Of a DNA stretch of 64,000 bases, positions 11,192 to 22,083 are shown piece after piece. The notes below the pieces were generated by a model. It saw only the letters and a program-made list of their open reading frames with translations, had not been told where the DNA came from and ran no database searches. Source of the DNA: Colocasia esculenta (lineage: Eukaryota > Streptophyta > Magnoliopsida > Alismatales > Araceae); the NCBI GenBank assembly GCA_014218235.1, contig CM024763.1, positions 86,848,244 to 86,912,243 of the forward strand, written 5' to 3'. Each line of letters begins with the position of its first letter. Position 1 is the first letter of the stretch. The position numbers and the translations under genes were made by a program.

Positions 11192-11939
11192 GCAAGTAAC
11201 ACTATGCATGATATACACGTACAAGTCCTAGTGGTTTCTACACGCACATTACACTTTACAACACATAGCATGCTAATCCATTTAAGTTTTCAACCTATCA
11301 TGAAGTTCTACAATTTTATACATGACGCATGCTTTCAGATTTCAAAATAACATTCACCTATCACATGGTCTCTATTCAATTCACTCATGGGACTTTAATC
11401 AAAACGTGAGAGCTATTGACATGAACAATTTACATACATGAACGGGGAGCATAATTAGCATGGATCCCACGTGTCTTAAGTACATACATAACTTTTTATC
11501 ATGCTTTAGGTTGCTGATCTCACATGGTTCAATGACTATAACCTACACATGAAAGCTACAACGTTGCTTAGACATAACACATGAACAATCCATCACGCCA
11601 TTTTACTCACATACTCATTTGTTGTCCCTAACATGGATTCTAAACACTTTTGCACACATAAACATGAGAATAATGACATGCATTTTCTGAATTCACTTGG
11701 TTTCAGATTTAGTTTCACATGGTTTCTATAACAAATTTACATATCTAAGATTTCACATTTTTCTTTACACTAGGTTCCTCTTTTCACATATTTACACTTT
11801 ACACATACACATTCACATATCACTTACACATTTACACATGGTCACATACACTTTACACATTACACTTTACACTTATTTTAGTGCCGTGACACATAGTCCA
11901 AACCACCAAGAAGGACACATTCACATCACATAACACATA

Positions 11940-12110
11940 GACGCCATCTAGGCAATACAATGGCGACTCTTGGACTGCGCAGACCGGGAGAACAAGTCTC
12001 CACCCTAACCAGTGGTACTTGTCCACCTCCAGGATTTCCCCCTAATGCCCTTAGGGTCACTTAACACAGTGAACTTTCTCAGGGGGACTTTTCCCTGATA
12101 CGGCTCCACT
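11940..12110 (-). promoter_or_regulatory. Hairpin chain in D LTR
   Basis: Consecutive short inverted repeats: CGCCAT/ATGGCG, AGAC/GTCT, CCCTAA/TTAGGG, TCACT/AGTGA and TCAGGG/CCCTGA, in that order with little spacing. The same row is kept in the right LTR (about 20050-20215), so it was present at insertion. Confidence 0.6.
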
Positions 12111-14002
12111 GCCTTCTCGGAAGCTATCACATTGGCACAGTTTCACTTTTACACATTCACCGTTTTACACATGGTTTTACACTTGACACTCTTCATATTC
12201 ATTCACACTTTCTTACTCACATGAACACCTCTGTTTTCCTAACATGGTACTACAGAGTTTTCAGGATTCAACACATAGTAAACACACCAATCATGCTGGG
12301 TTTAGACAAAATCTAATCACGTTTTGATCATATGTACGAATTATTCATAATTCACATGAAAACCCATAACTTTTTATTTACTGTTCCAATTAACCTGAAA
12401 TCTTAACCACATGCTATTTTCGGGTTCAAAATCATACCCTCAATTTTTCAGATTTTTCTGAGCTAAATAGGATTTACAGAAAATCAAACACCTAATTAGC
12501 ACATTATTCACAATTTACGTTACATGGAATTTACACATCATGCAATTTACCACTTTCTGTTTAGCCATAAGCTACCACCATTTGCATGAAATTAGAGTAC
12601 AACGTTTCCCTAATTCATACATCTATGGATTTAACACTACGAATCATTTTTACATACTTCTATTCTATCGAACCGAAACTATTAACAAATTGCACAATCA
12701 TGGATAAGTTTCCTAAATTTGCAAACACACATGCTGACCCACAATCTTCATGATTAGACCGAAATCAAGGCATTCAACTCACTGTAGTCATGGAACATGG
12801 GTTTGCAAAATTATCTACAAGTCATGCTCACAAGATTAAAGACACCATTTTTCCACATTCACCATCACGCCACATTCATTCACAACCACAATGCACAATA
12901 TACATAGCTTATAGAATACCATATATCCTCCTCACGGAAATCATAACGAAATTAACGTATAAGAGGGACAGAACAGCTCACTGTTCTGTCCTGGCGAACT
13001 AGACGGCGGTCTCTGGCCGCTGACTCAGAGTCAGCGGCATGGTCGATGGACGCCAAGGAAGAACTGGGCGTCCAGGGACCTTGCCGTTTACTCAGGTCTG
13101 TGCAGAAACACAGACCCGAGCTCTGAAATTCGTGTGAAATGGAGGGTCTAGGACTCGAGGAAATTTCACAAAAATCATAAAACATCCTAGACTCATACGG
13201 GGACACCATAGATAGGTCACTTGCCTTTCAAAATTTCTTCTAAGGGATTTAGAGGCTTGGTGAAGACCTCTTTGGGCAGTCCCAAGAGTTTTAGAACCTT
13301 CCTCTAGATCGCCTTCCTCCGGTTCCTGGTTGATCTCCTCGCCGAGGAATGATGGGAGGCCTTCCCCTATGCTTCAGCTTCCTCCTTAATGCAGAAGATC
13401 TTCAATGAACCTCCAAGGGGTCGAATTTGGGGTTCAAAGGGGTTTTTCTCACACAGAAAGCTCTAGGTTTTTCTCTCCTCTTCTCTCCTCTTGCAAGGGT
13501 GAAATGAGAAGTGGGGAGAGGCCATTTCGGGTTCAGCATGTAGGAGAGGCCCTCACCCACTCATCATGCCGATTAGACAGGCTTAGAGCCATTGGGGGAC
13601 GTCCCCCCAATGGTTGCCATACCTTGTTTCAGAAGACAGCAGCTCTGCTGCGCATGCAGGCCAGAGAAGTTGGCGTCCAGATCACTGGACGCCGGAATAG
13701 GGTTGGCGTCCAGGGCTGGATTCTAACACCACCTCAACGGCCTGGGGATTGACGCCAAAAGGGCCTTCGCCAGAACCCTAATTTATGCAGAAACCATGTA
13801 TACCAAGCTTCTATACATGCAATATGTACATGGTATTATATTCACACTATCATCATGCAATACATACATTATTTACGTTTAATATAAAAACACATGTACA
13901 CGTATTTATACTATTTTAATATCCACGTAAATACGTACATACATACTCACACAATATACACACATAATACGAAAAATACGACGGAAATTCGAGGGTCTTA
14001 CA

Positions 14003-14018
14003 CCCCTCCCCCTTAAGG
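14003..14018 (-). other. Polypurine tract of D
   Basis: CCCCTCCCCCTTAAGG on the plus strand reads as CCTTAAGGGGGAGGGG in the element, directly against the 3' LTR. This is the plus-strand DNA primer position. Confidence 0.85.
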
Positions 14019-14046
14019 AAACTTCGTCCTCGAAATTAGAACGACA

Positions 14047-15310
14047 CTACTCAAACAAAAGGGGATACTTCTTCTTCATCGCATCCTCAAGCTCCCACGT
14101 AGCCTCCTCACGCGAGAAGTTCCGCCATAGAACTTTCACCGACGCAATACTCTTGTTCCGGAGATGCTGAACCTTCCGGTCAAGAATGGCTACTGGCTGC
14201 TCGACATACGAAAGATCTGGCTGGATCTCCACTGGCTCATGACTAATCACATGAGACGGATCTCGGACATACTTCCTGAGCATAGATACGTGGAATACCG
14301 GGTGAACGCTAGCCAAAGCTGGGGTAAAGCTAGCTCGTACGCCACGTTGCCCAAACGTCTGAGAATCTCATATGGGCCAATGAACCTAGGGCTTAGCTTG
14401 TATGCCTGCCAAATCTGACAACTCCACGAGTAGCGATATCTTCAAGAAGACATGATCGCCAACCTCGAACTCCAAATCCTTTCTCCTGTTGTCGGCATAA
14501 CTCTTCTGCCTATCCTGTGCTGCAACAAGCCTTTTCCTGATAAGCTGAATCTTATCCGAAGTTTCCTGAACCAACTCCGGTCCGATCAACTGCCTATCAC
14601 CAGTCTCCTCCCAACATAAAGGAGATCTGCAGGCCTACCATACAACGCCTCGAATGGAGCCATTCCAATACTAGCATGAAAGCTATTGTTGTATGCGAAC
14701 TCCACAAGAGGTAAATGACGCTCCCATCATCCTTCCAATCCAGAACACACTCTCTCAACATGTCCTCGAGCGTCTGGATAGTCCTCTCGGACTGTCCATC
14801 AGTCTGGGGATGAAACGCCGAACTGAGCTTAAGCTCCGAACCTAACGCATCCTGAAGACCCTTCCACAATCTCGAAGTAAATCTCGGATCTCGATCCGAA
14901 ATGATCGACTTCGGCACACCATGCAATCTAACGATACGCTAACATACATCTAGCTAAGCTCTCTACTGACTGCTTCTTCTTCATAGGTAAGAAATGAGCA
15001 GTCTTCAAGAATCTATCTACAACTACCCAAATCGAGTCATTGCCCCTTCTAGATCGAGGCAAACCCGATACGAATCCATAGTGACAGCTTCCCACTTCCA
15101 TACGGGGATATCCATCCTCTGCATAAGGCGGATGGTCGCTGCCGCTCGGCTTTCACCTGCTGACAAACTAGGCATCTAGACACATAATCCGCAACATCCT
15201 TCTTCATGCCGGACCACCAAAATGATCTCTTCAGGTCTTGATACATCTTAGTGTTACCTGGATGAATAGAGAATCGCGATCTATGAGCCTCCGCTAACAC
15301 ATGCTCACGG
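14047..15310 (-). pseudogene. Element D integrase with GPY region and chromodomain
   Basis: From right to left: an H2C2 zinc region (HRSRFSIHPGNTKMYQDLKRSFWW ... CLVCQQ, 15049-15300); the catalytic core end with ISDRDPRFTSRLWKGLQ and HPQTDGQSERTIQTLEDMLR (14597-14926); the GPY/F motif FIGPYEILRRLGNVAYEL (about 14337-14390); and VFHVSMLRKYV followed by a chromodomain, LDRKVQHLRNKSI...VKVLW..EEATWE, ending PLLFE at 14047. The first core aspartate lies in the disrupted 14930-15050 stretch. Frame changes occur near 14320, 14590, 14950 and 15050. It would insert element DNA, with the chromodomain as a chromatin reader. Confidence 0.9.
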
Positions 15311-15317
15311 ACATCTA

Positions 15318-16900
15318 CTACATCGGGGACATAAACACGGTGCTGAATCTAATCACACCGTCCTCATCACGAGCAATGCCCGCCTTACCCACTAACTCTA
15401 ACAATCTAGGATCGGCTTTCTGCTGCTCAATCACCTCATCCAAGACTGAGGATCTAAGGGATAGCTGAGCTACAAAAGCTTGACACAACGATGGCTCTAA
15501 CTCGGTCATAGAGCACGCTGCATCCTCCAACATCTTCCAATCCTGCTGGAGCGAAGACCTCTTCCTACTAAGAGCATCTGCTACGACGTTCGCCTTTCCA
15601 GGATGATACTGAAGGTCGAAGTCATAGTCCTTCAGAACTCAATCCATCTTCTCTCTCCCTCAGGTTTAATTCCTTTTGGGAGAAAAGATACCTCAAGCTC
15701 TTGTGGTCGGTAAACACCTCAAATCTGACACCATAAAGATAGTGCCTCCAGATCTTTAGTGCATGAACCACAGCTGCTAGCTCTAAATCATGAGTCGGAT
15801 AGTTCCTCTCATGCTCCTTCAACTGGCGAGAAGCATAAGCTACTACCCTCTCTTGCTGCATGAGCACACAGCCTAAACCAATCCGAGATGCATCCGTATA
15901 TGGCAAAGCCTTCTAGACCACTGGGCAATACCATACCGGAGCAGAAGTAAGCTTAGCCTTCAATACTGAAAGCTGCGCTCACATGCCTCAGACCATACAA
16001 ACTTCTCACCCTTTCTGGTCAGCTTTGTCATAGGGGCGGCGATGGATGGAGAACCCTCAATGAATCGCCGATAGTAACCAGCTAACCCAAGGAAACTATG
16101 AATCTCCGAAGGAGTCTTGGAACATCCCAATCCATAACTGCCTGGATCTTGCTGGATCAACAGCTACACCAGCGCCGGAGATAACATGCCCGAGAAAGTG
16201 AACCTCGCGCAACCAGAACTCGCACTTGCTGTACTTGCATATAGTTTGTGCTCACGGAGAACCTCTAAGACTAACCTCAAATGCTGACGATGTGTGGTCT
16301 CATCCGGAGAATAGACCAACACGTCATCAATAAACACAACAACAAAGCTATCTAAATACGGACTAAACCCGTTCATGAGATCCATGAACGCTGCAGGGGC
16401 GTTGGTCAATCCGAAAGGAGAACCAAAAACTCATAATGTCCATAACGGGTTTCTAAATGCCGTCTTGGACACATCCTCACTCCTAATCTTCAACTGATGA
16501 TAACCAGATCGCAAGTCAATCTTGGAAAAGACTGATGCCTCTCGCAACTGTTAAACAGATCATCAATCCGAGGTAAGGGATACCTGTTCTTCATCGTCAC
16601 CTGGTTTAGCTTCCTATAATCGATGCACAACCCGAAGTGACCCGTCTTTCTTCTTGACGAATAATACAGGTGCGCCCCAAGGGAAACACTGGGCGAATAA
16701 ATCCCTTATCGAGCAATTCTTGCAATTGCTTTCCTCAACTCGGCTAACTCTGCAGGGGCCATCCGATATGGGCCTTCGAGATAGGAGAGGTGCCTGGAAG
16801 CAACTCTATAGTGAACTCTATCTCCCTATCCGGTGGCAATCCAGACAAGTCATCGGGAAAGACATCTGGAAAGTCCTGCACCACATCGATCTCTGCAAGA
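15318..16900 (-). pseudogene. Element D reverse transcriptase and RNase H
   Basis: The RNase H core YTDASRIGLGCVLMQ ... VVAYASRQLKEHERNYPTHDLELAAVVHALKIWRHYLYG ... TDHKSLRYLF lies at 15622-15906. The linker before integrase is 15318-15533. The reverse transcriptase connection has FLGLAGYYRRFIEGFS-type sequence near 16040-16100, and the active site is VVVFIDDVLVYSPDE at about 16305-16345 (FIDD in place of YIDD is common in this family). The N-terminal fingers, with a VKKKDGSLR-like block, lie around 16600-16780. At least five frame changes are visible. Confidence 0.88.
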
Positions 16901-17039
16901 GTCAGTGACGAACCAGCATCGGTACTAGCATAACGCTGGCAAGAAATGCGTCACAACCCTTGTTCACCATACGCATCGCCTTCATGGCAGAGATACTAAC
17001 TTAACCGCTAAGTTCTTTGGCAAGGGATGAGAGAACTCA

Positions 17040-17420
17040 TCCTCACCAGGATGCGGAAACAATCTTCTTTCTACGACAATCCACTAACGCATAGTGCTCC
17101 TCTAGCCAATCCAGACCAAGATAAATCATATCCTTCATCTTTAGCAAGAAGAAACACCCATCTAGGAACCTATCCTCAATGCACACAGGTAACGAAGGAA
17201 TGCACTTCCTAGTCGATACCGTACCCGCAGGGGTGTGCACAGACAAGAGAACCTCTAACTCCTCAGACTCTATGCTGACTCTAGGCCTAACTGCCTAGCG
17301 AATCGCTCGGAAATGACGAGTGAGTAGCACCCGTATCAAACAAAACCCGAGCGTGCACACCGAAAAGTAAAACTGTACCTTCGGTGACATGCTCCGCCTG
17401 CTCGGCGTCCTCACGAGCTA
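17040..17420 (-). pseudogene. Element D aspartic protease
   Basis: The minus strand shows EGTVLLFGVHARVLFDTGATHSSF at about 17305-17385, the retropepsin start with the catalytic DTGA. Downstream, MKDMIYLGLDWLEEHYALVDCRRKKI at 17043-17150 matches the DxILGMDWLxxxxAxIDC block that ends chromovirus proteases. A frame change lies between the two. Confidence 0.85.
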
Positions 17421-18153
17421 ACACAAACACTCGAGCTGGGCTCGAGGCCTTCCTGGTCGTCCTGTAGCTGGCGCGGCTGCCGCTACTGCAGGTACTGGCA
17501 CTCCTCGCTGAGCTTCCTGCTGAAGTCTTGGCAATCCTTGATCTTGTGGTCGCCGCTCCCACACTTTAGGCATCTACCCGCTATTACCAACACTCCGAAC
17601 CTCCATGGGTCTTCCCACAATGGGGACACTCCTTCTTCGCACCGGGGGGAACGTACAAGGGTACCTGATAGTTGCTGACCGCTACTTGTTTCTGCGGTGT
17701 CTGGTACACCCATCTTCCTCTTGTCTTGCCGCCGCTGGAAGTTTGCTGCCGGCCTCTTCTGCGATGCCTTCTTCTCCTCTAGATACTGCTCCATTTCTCC
17801 CTCCTGTCTGCAGGCTGCGCTGAGGGCCTCGTCTAGCGTGCGGTGGTCGAACGCCACGAGCCTCGTCCTCAGTGATGGTTTGAGACCCATCACGAATTTC
17901 TTGGTCTTCCTGCGCTCATCCTCTACTATATGCGGTGCATATTTAGAGAGTTCAGAAAACCTTGCCTCGTATTCTAGGACGGTCATCGATCCTTGCGTCA
18001 GGGAAAGGAATTCTTGCTCCATCTTGTCCTGGATGTGCTCTGGGACGAACTTGGCTCGGAAGAGCCTCACGAACGCGTCCCACGCCACATCTACTGCTCT
18101 CTCGTCCTCGAAGCGCGTACGCATAGGGAGGACCACCATACATCAGCTCTCTC

Positions 18154-18221
18154 CTGCAACACACCTTCATAAGCTCTAACTACAAAACCCAACCAACATT
18201 CAAGCATAAACTAAAGCATAC
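18154..18221 (-). other. Intron-like 68-bp interruption in D gag
   Basis: On the minus strand it runs GTATGCTTTAG ... GTTGCAG and is AT/T-rich like a plant intron. The upstream exon ends CTACAG and the downstream exon begins GAGAGAG, so the splice context is AG|GT ... AG|G. Removing it joins ATG-CTA-CAG to GAG-AGA-GCT in frame and restores MLQERADVWW. The homologous point in B's gag is continuous. Confidence 0.55.
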
Positions 18222-18415
18222 CTGTAGCATGTAGGTGGCTAAGGTCACCTTGTCCTCGTCAGGACACCTGATAGCTCGGAAGATTTCCTCGATCTCCCTC
18301 ATCCAGCTTTCTGCCAAAAGCGGATCACTCTCCCCCTTAAAAGAGGGTGGGGTCATCCTCTTGAATCGCTCCATGATGGAAGGTCCACCATGGTCCTGAG
18401 CTGGGCCTGAGCCTG

Positions 18416-18495
18416 CTACATAAACAACAAGCAATATACAATAACACAATATCATACAATTCAAATAGCAGACTACTTAGTTGTTTTTATTTTAC
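18416..18495 (-). other. Intron-like 80-bp interruption in D gag N-terminus
   Basis: On the minus strand it runs GTAAAATAAAAAC ... GTTGTTTATGTAG, strongly AT-rich with a T-rich 3' end. The exon before it ends GCC-CAG and the one after begins CAGGCTCAGGCCCAG, so a Q/A-rich repeat would be rejoined. Exact removal leaves the following capsid frame off by one base, so either the splice site differs slightly or one of this copy's many 1-bp indels intervenes. Confidence 0.45.
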
Positions 18496-18870
18496 CTGGG
18501 CCTCCAACTGGGCCTGGAGTGCTGCCTGAGTGTGTGCCTGGTCTGCATGGCTTGCACCAGACCTTGCATGAACACTCCATAAGTCCACAGGCGGCGGTGG
18601 GGAAGCACAGGACCCTGTGGGCCGGGGCCTGCTCTCCACCCGCTCCTCACGCCTCTGCTCGTCGTCGCGAGCTGGCGCACCTCCCACGTCGTCCACGGGA
18701 AGCCATGGCTGTAATAAAATTTCAGCCACCATTCGAACTAGGTTACTAAGCTTTCTAACCATTTTCTTATCTATTTTTCACTTCTTTATTAGTGTTTTCT
18801 ACACATGTGGACATACTTAGCATGCAATGGGGATGATGACTTAGTTATTCATGTGCAATCTCAACCGGTC

Positions 18871-18882
18871 GCTCTGATACCA
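18871..18882 (-). other. Primer-binding site of D (tRNA-iMet)
   Basis: GCTCTGATACCA on the plus strand is the reverse complement of TGGTATCAGAGC. It lies five bases from the right LTR, which fixes the element's minus orientation. Confidence 0.93.
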
Positions 18883-18887
18883 ATCTC

Positions 18888-21800
18888 TGTGACGGCTCTC
18901 GTTACACCGGTACGGTTATACCAACCACGTCGGTATAGGAGAGTCCTCACAGTGGGACATTTACCCAACGATACAAACAACTGAGATACACCGAATATAT
19001 ATAACAGAGTAGCGAAGTAAAAGAGAACTATCTCCATTCATTCATCATCCGCATTAAACATACATGCAGCTTACATTTGCAAGAGGAACTAAAGTTCACA
19101 GGATTTAATTTGCTGAAATAGAATACAAATGTCCACATATTACATTCTTTTAATGATATTCTAATACATGTCCAAGTACATACTAAGAAGTACACAATCA
19201 CAAATCTCAAAAACTGGCTAGTCTCCACGCTCAGAGTCCGTCTCCGCTGCCTCCTCCGAGGGTACTGTGTCACCAACTATCCTGTACGCCGAAGCAAGGA
19301 GTGAGTCTAGGGACTCAGCAAGTAACACTATGCATGATATACACGTACAAGTCCTAGTGGTTCTACACACGCACATTACACTTACAACACATAGCATGCT
19401 AATCCATTTAAGTTTTCAACCTATCATGAAGGTTCTACAATTTTATACATGACGCATGCTTTCAGATTTCAAAAATAACATTCACCTATCACATGGTCTC
19501 TATTCATTCACTCATGGACTTAATCAAAACGCCGCGAGAGCTATTGACATGACACTTTACTACATGAACGGGGAACATATTAGCATGGATTCCACGTGTT
19601 CTTAAGTACATACATAATTTTTATCATGCTTTAGGTTGCTGATCTCACATGGTTCAATGACTATAACCTACACATGAAAGCTACAACGTTGCTTAGACAT
19701 AACACATAAACAATCCATCACGCCATTTTACTCACATACTCATTTGTTGTCCCTAACATGGATTCTAAACACTTTTGCACACATAAACATGAGAATAATG
19801 ACATGCATTTTCTGAATTCACTTGGTTTCAGATTTAGTTTCACATGGTTTCTATAACACATTTACATATCTAAGATTTCACATTTTTCTTTACACTAGTT
19901 CCTCTTTTCACATATTTACACTTTACACATACACATTACATATCACTTACACATTTACACATGGTCACATACACATTACACTTTACACTTTTTGTGCCGT
20001 GACACATAGTCCAAACCACCAAAAAGGACACATTCACATCACATAACACATAGACGCCATCTAGGCAATACAATGGCGACTCTTGGACTGCGCAGACCGG
20101 GAGAACAAGTCTCCACCCTAACCAGTGGTACTTGTCCACCTCCAGGATTTCCCCCTAATGCCCTTAGGGTCACTTAACACAATGAACTTTCTCAGGGGGA
20201 CTTTTCCCTGATACGGCTCCACCTGCCTTCTCGAAGCAATATCACATTGGCACAGTTTACACTTTTACACATTTACCGTTTTACACATGGTTTTACACTT
20301 GACACTCTTCATTTCATTCACACTTTCTTACTCACATGAACACCTCTGTTTTCCTAACATGGTACTACAGAGTTTTCAGGATTCAACACATAGTAACACA
20401 CCAATCATGCTGGTTTAGACAAAATCTAATCACGTTTCGATCATATGTACGAATTATTCATATTCACATGAAACACATAACTTTTTATTTACTGTTCCAA
20501 TTACTTGAATTTTAACCACATGCTGTTTTCGGGTTCAAATCATACCCTCAATTTTTCAGATTTTCTGAGCTAAATAGTTTACAGAAAATCAAACACCTAA
20601 TCACATTATTCACAATTTACGTTAACATGGAATTTACACATCATGCAATTTACCACTTTCTGTTTAGCCATAAGCTACCAACATTTGCATGAAATTAGAG
20701 TACATTTTTCCCTAATTCATACATCTATGGATTTAACACTACGAATCATTTTTACATACTTCTATTCTATCGAACCGAAACTATTAACAAATTGCACAAT
20801 CATGGATAAGTTTCCTAAATTTGCAAACACACATGCTGACCCACAATCTTCATGATAGACCAAAATCAGGCATTCAACCCTGTAATTCATGGAACATGGT
20901 TTGCAAAATTATCTACAAGTCATGCTCACAAGATTAAAGACCCATTTTTTCCACATTCACCATCACGCCACATTCATTCACAACACAATGCACAATATAC
21001 ATAGCTTATAGAAATACCATATATCCTCATCACGGAAATCATAACGAAATTAACGTATAAGAGGGACAGAACAGCTCACTGTTCTGTCCTGGCGAACTAG
21101 ACGGCGGTCTCTGGCTCTGACTCAGAGTCAGCGGCATGTCCTGGGCGTCCAGGGACCTTGCCGTTTACTCAGGTCTGTGCAGAAACACAAGACCCGAGCT
21201 CTAAATTTGGTGAAATGGAGGGTCTAGGACTCGAGGAAAATTTCACAAAAATCATAAAAACCTCCTAGACTCATACGGGGACACCATAGATAGGTCACTT
21301 GCCTTTCAAATTTCTTCTAAGGGATTTAGAGGCTTGGTGAAGACCTCCTTGGGCAGTCCCAAGAAGTTGCAGAACCTTCCTCTAGATCGCCTTCCTCGGG
21401 TTCCTGTTGATCTCCTCGCCGAGGGATGATGATGGGAGGCCTTCCCCTATGCTTCAGCTTCCTCCTTGATGCAGAAGATCTTCAAATGAACCTCCAAGGG
21501 GTCGGGATTGGGGTTCAAAAAGGGGTTTTTCTCACAGAAAGCTCTAGGGTTTTTCTCTCCTCTTCTCTCCTCTTGCAAGGGTGAAATGAGAAGTGGGGAG
21601 AGGCCATTTCGGGTTCAGCATGTAGAGAGGCCCTCACCCACCACATCATGCCGATTAGATAGGCTTAGAGCCGTTGGGGACGTCCCCCCAATGGTTGCCA
21701 TACCTTGTTTCAGAAGACAGCAGCTCTGCTGCGCATGCAGGCCAGAGAAGTTGGCGTCCAGATCGCTGGACGCCGGAATTAGGTTGGCGTCCAGGGCTGG

Positions 21801-22083
21801 ACGCTAACACCACCTCAACGGCCTGGGGATTGACGCCAAAAGGGCCTTCGGCCAGAACCCTAATTTATGTAGAAACCATGTATACCAAGCTTCTATACAT
21901 GCAATATGTACATGGTATTATTTCACACTATCATCATGCAATACATACATTATTTACGTTTAATATAAACACATGTACACGTATGTATACTATTTTAATA
22001 TCCACGTAAATACGTACATACATACTCAACACAATATACACACATAAATATGAAAAATACGACGGAAATTCGAGGGTCTTACA
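18888..22083 (-). repeat. Element D right (5') LTR
   Basis: Second copy of 10753-14002, starting TGTGACGGCTCTCG and ending GGGTCTTACA. It keeps the stem-loop (19302-19317), the hairpin chain (about 20050-20215) and the GGCGTCCAG/CTGGACGCC inverted repeat near 21753-21775. The short gap 18707-18870 holds the 5' untranslated leader; an ACAG at the edge of the gag start could be a further 3' splice site, but I cannot support that. Confidence 0.93.

Larger units (their letters stand above)
10753..14002 (-). repeat. Element D left (3') LTR
   Basis: Starts TGTGACGGCCCTCG and ends GGGTCTTACA; 3250 bp against 3196 bp for the right copy. The two copies differ largely by 1-2-bp indels. Contents: conserved stem-loop (11176-11191), AT/CA-rich stretch (11700-11940), hairpin chain (11940-12110), and GGCGTCC-type inverted repeats near 13020-13080 and 13670-13725 (arms GGCGTCCAG and CTGGACGCC). 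Open frames in it are not conserved between copies. Confidence 0.93.
17483..18706 (-). pseudogene. Element D gag with two intron-like interruptions
   Basis: The likely start is the ATG at 18706 (MASRGRRGR), a basic opening like B's MAPRRRR. Capsid blocks follow: MERFKRMTPPSFKGESDPLLAESWMREIEEIFRAIRCPDEDKVTLATYMLQ (18222-18380), then ERADVWW (from 18153), then AVDVAWDAFVRLFRAKFVPEHIQDKMEQEFLSLTQGSMTVLEYEARFSELSKYAPH (17930-18090). The C-terminal part has one zinc knuckle, CLKCGSGDHKIKDC, near 17530-17580. The capsid is cut cleanly between MLQ and ERADVWW by a 68-bp GT-AG stretch, and earlier, after LEAQ, by an 80-bp GT-AG stretch. Separate 1-bp shifts also occur near 18130 and 18690. Confidence 0.85.
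10753..22083 (-). mobile_element. Element D: Tekay/Del-like Gypsy chromovirus, complete with both LTRs
   Basis: Left LTR 10753-14002, right LTR 18888-22083, both with TG...CA ends. The flanking duplication GCCCT is perfect (10748-10752, 22084-22088). Sense is the minus strand: 5' LTR (right), primer site (18871-18882), gag, protease, reverse transcriptase, RNase H, integrase with GPY/F region and C-terminal chromodomain, polypurine tract (14003-14018), 3' LTR (left). The chromodomain and the HxQTDGQSER integrase place it in the chromoviruses, nearest Tekay/Del. Chromodomains in this family are thought to steer integration to heterochromatin. Coding frames are broken by indels. It is the innermost, hence youngest, layer of the B-C-D nest. 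Confidence 0.95.
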
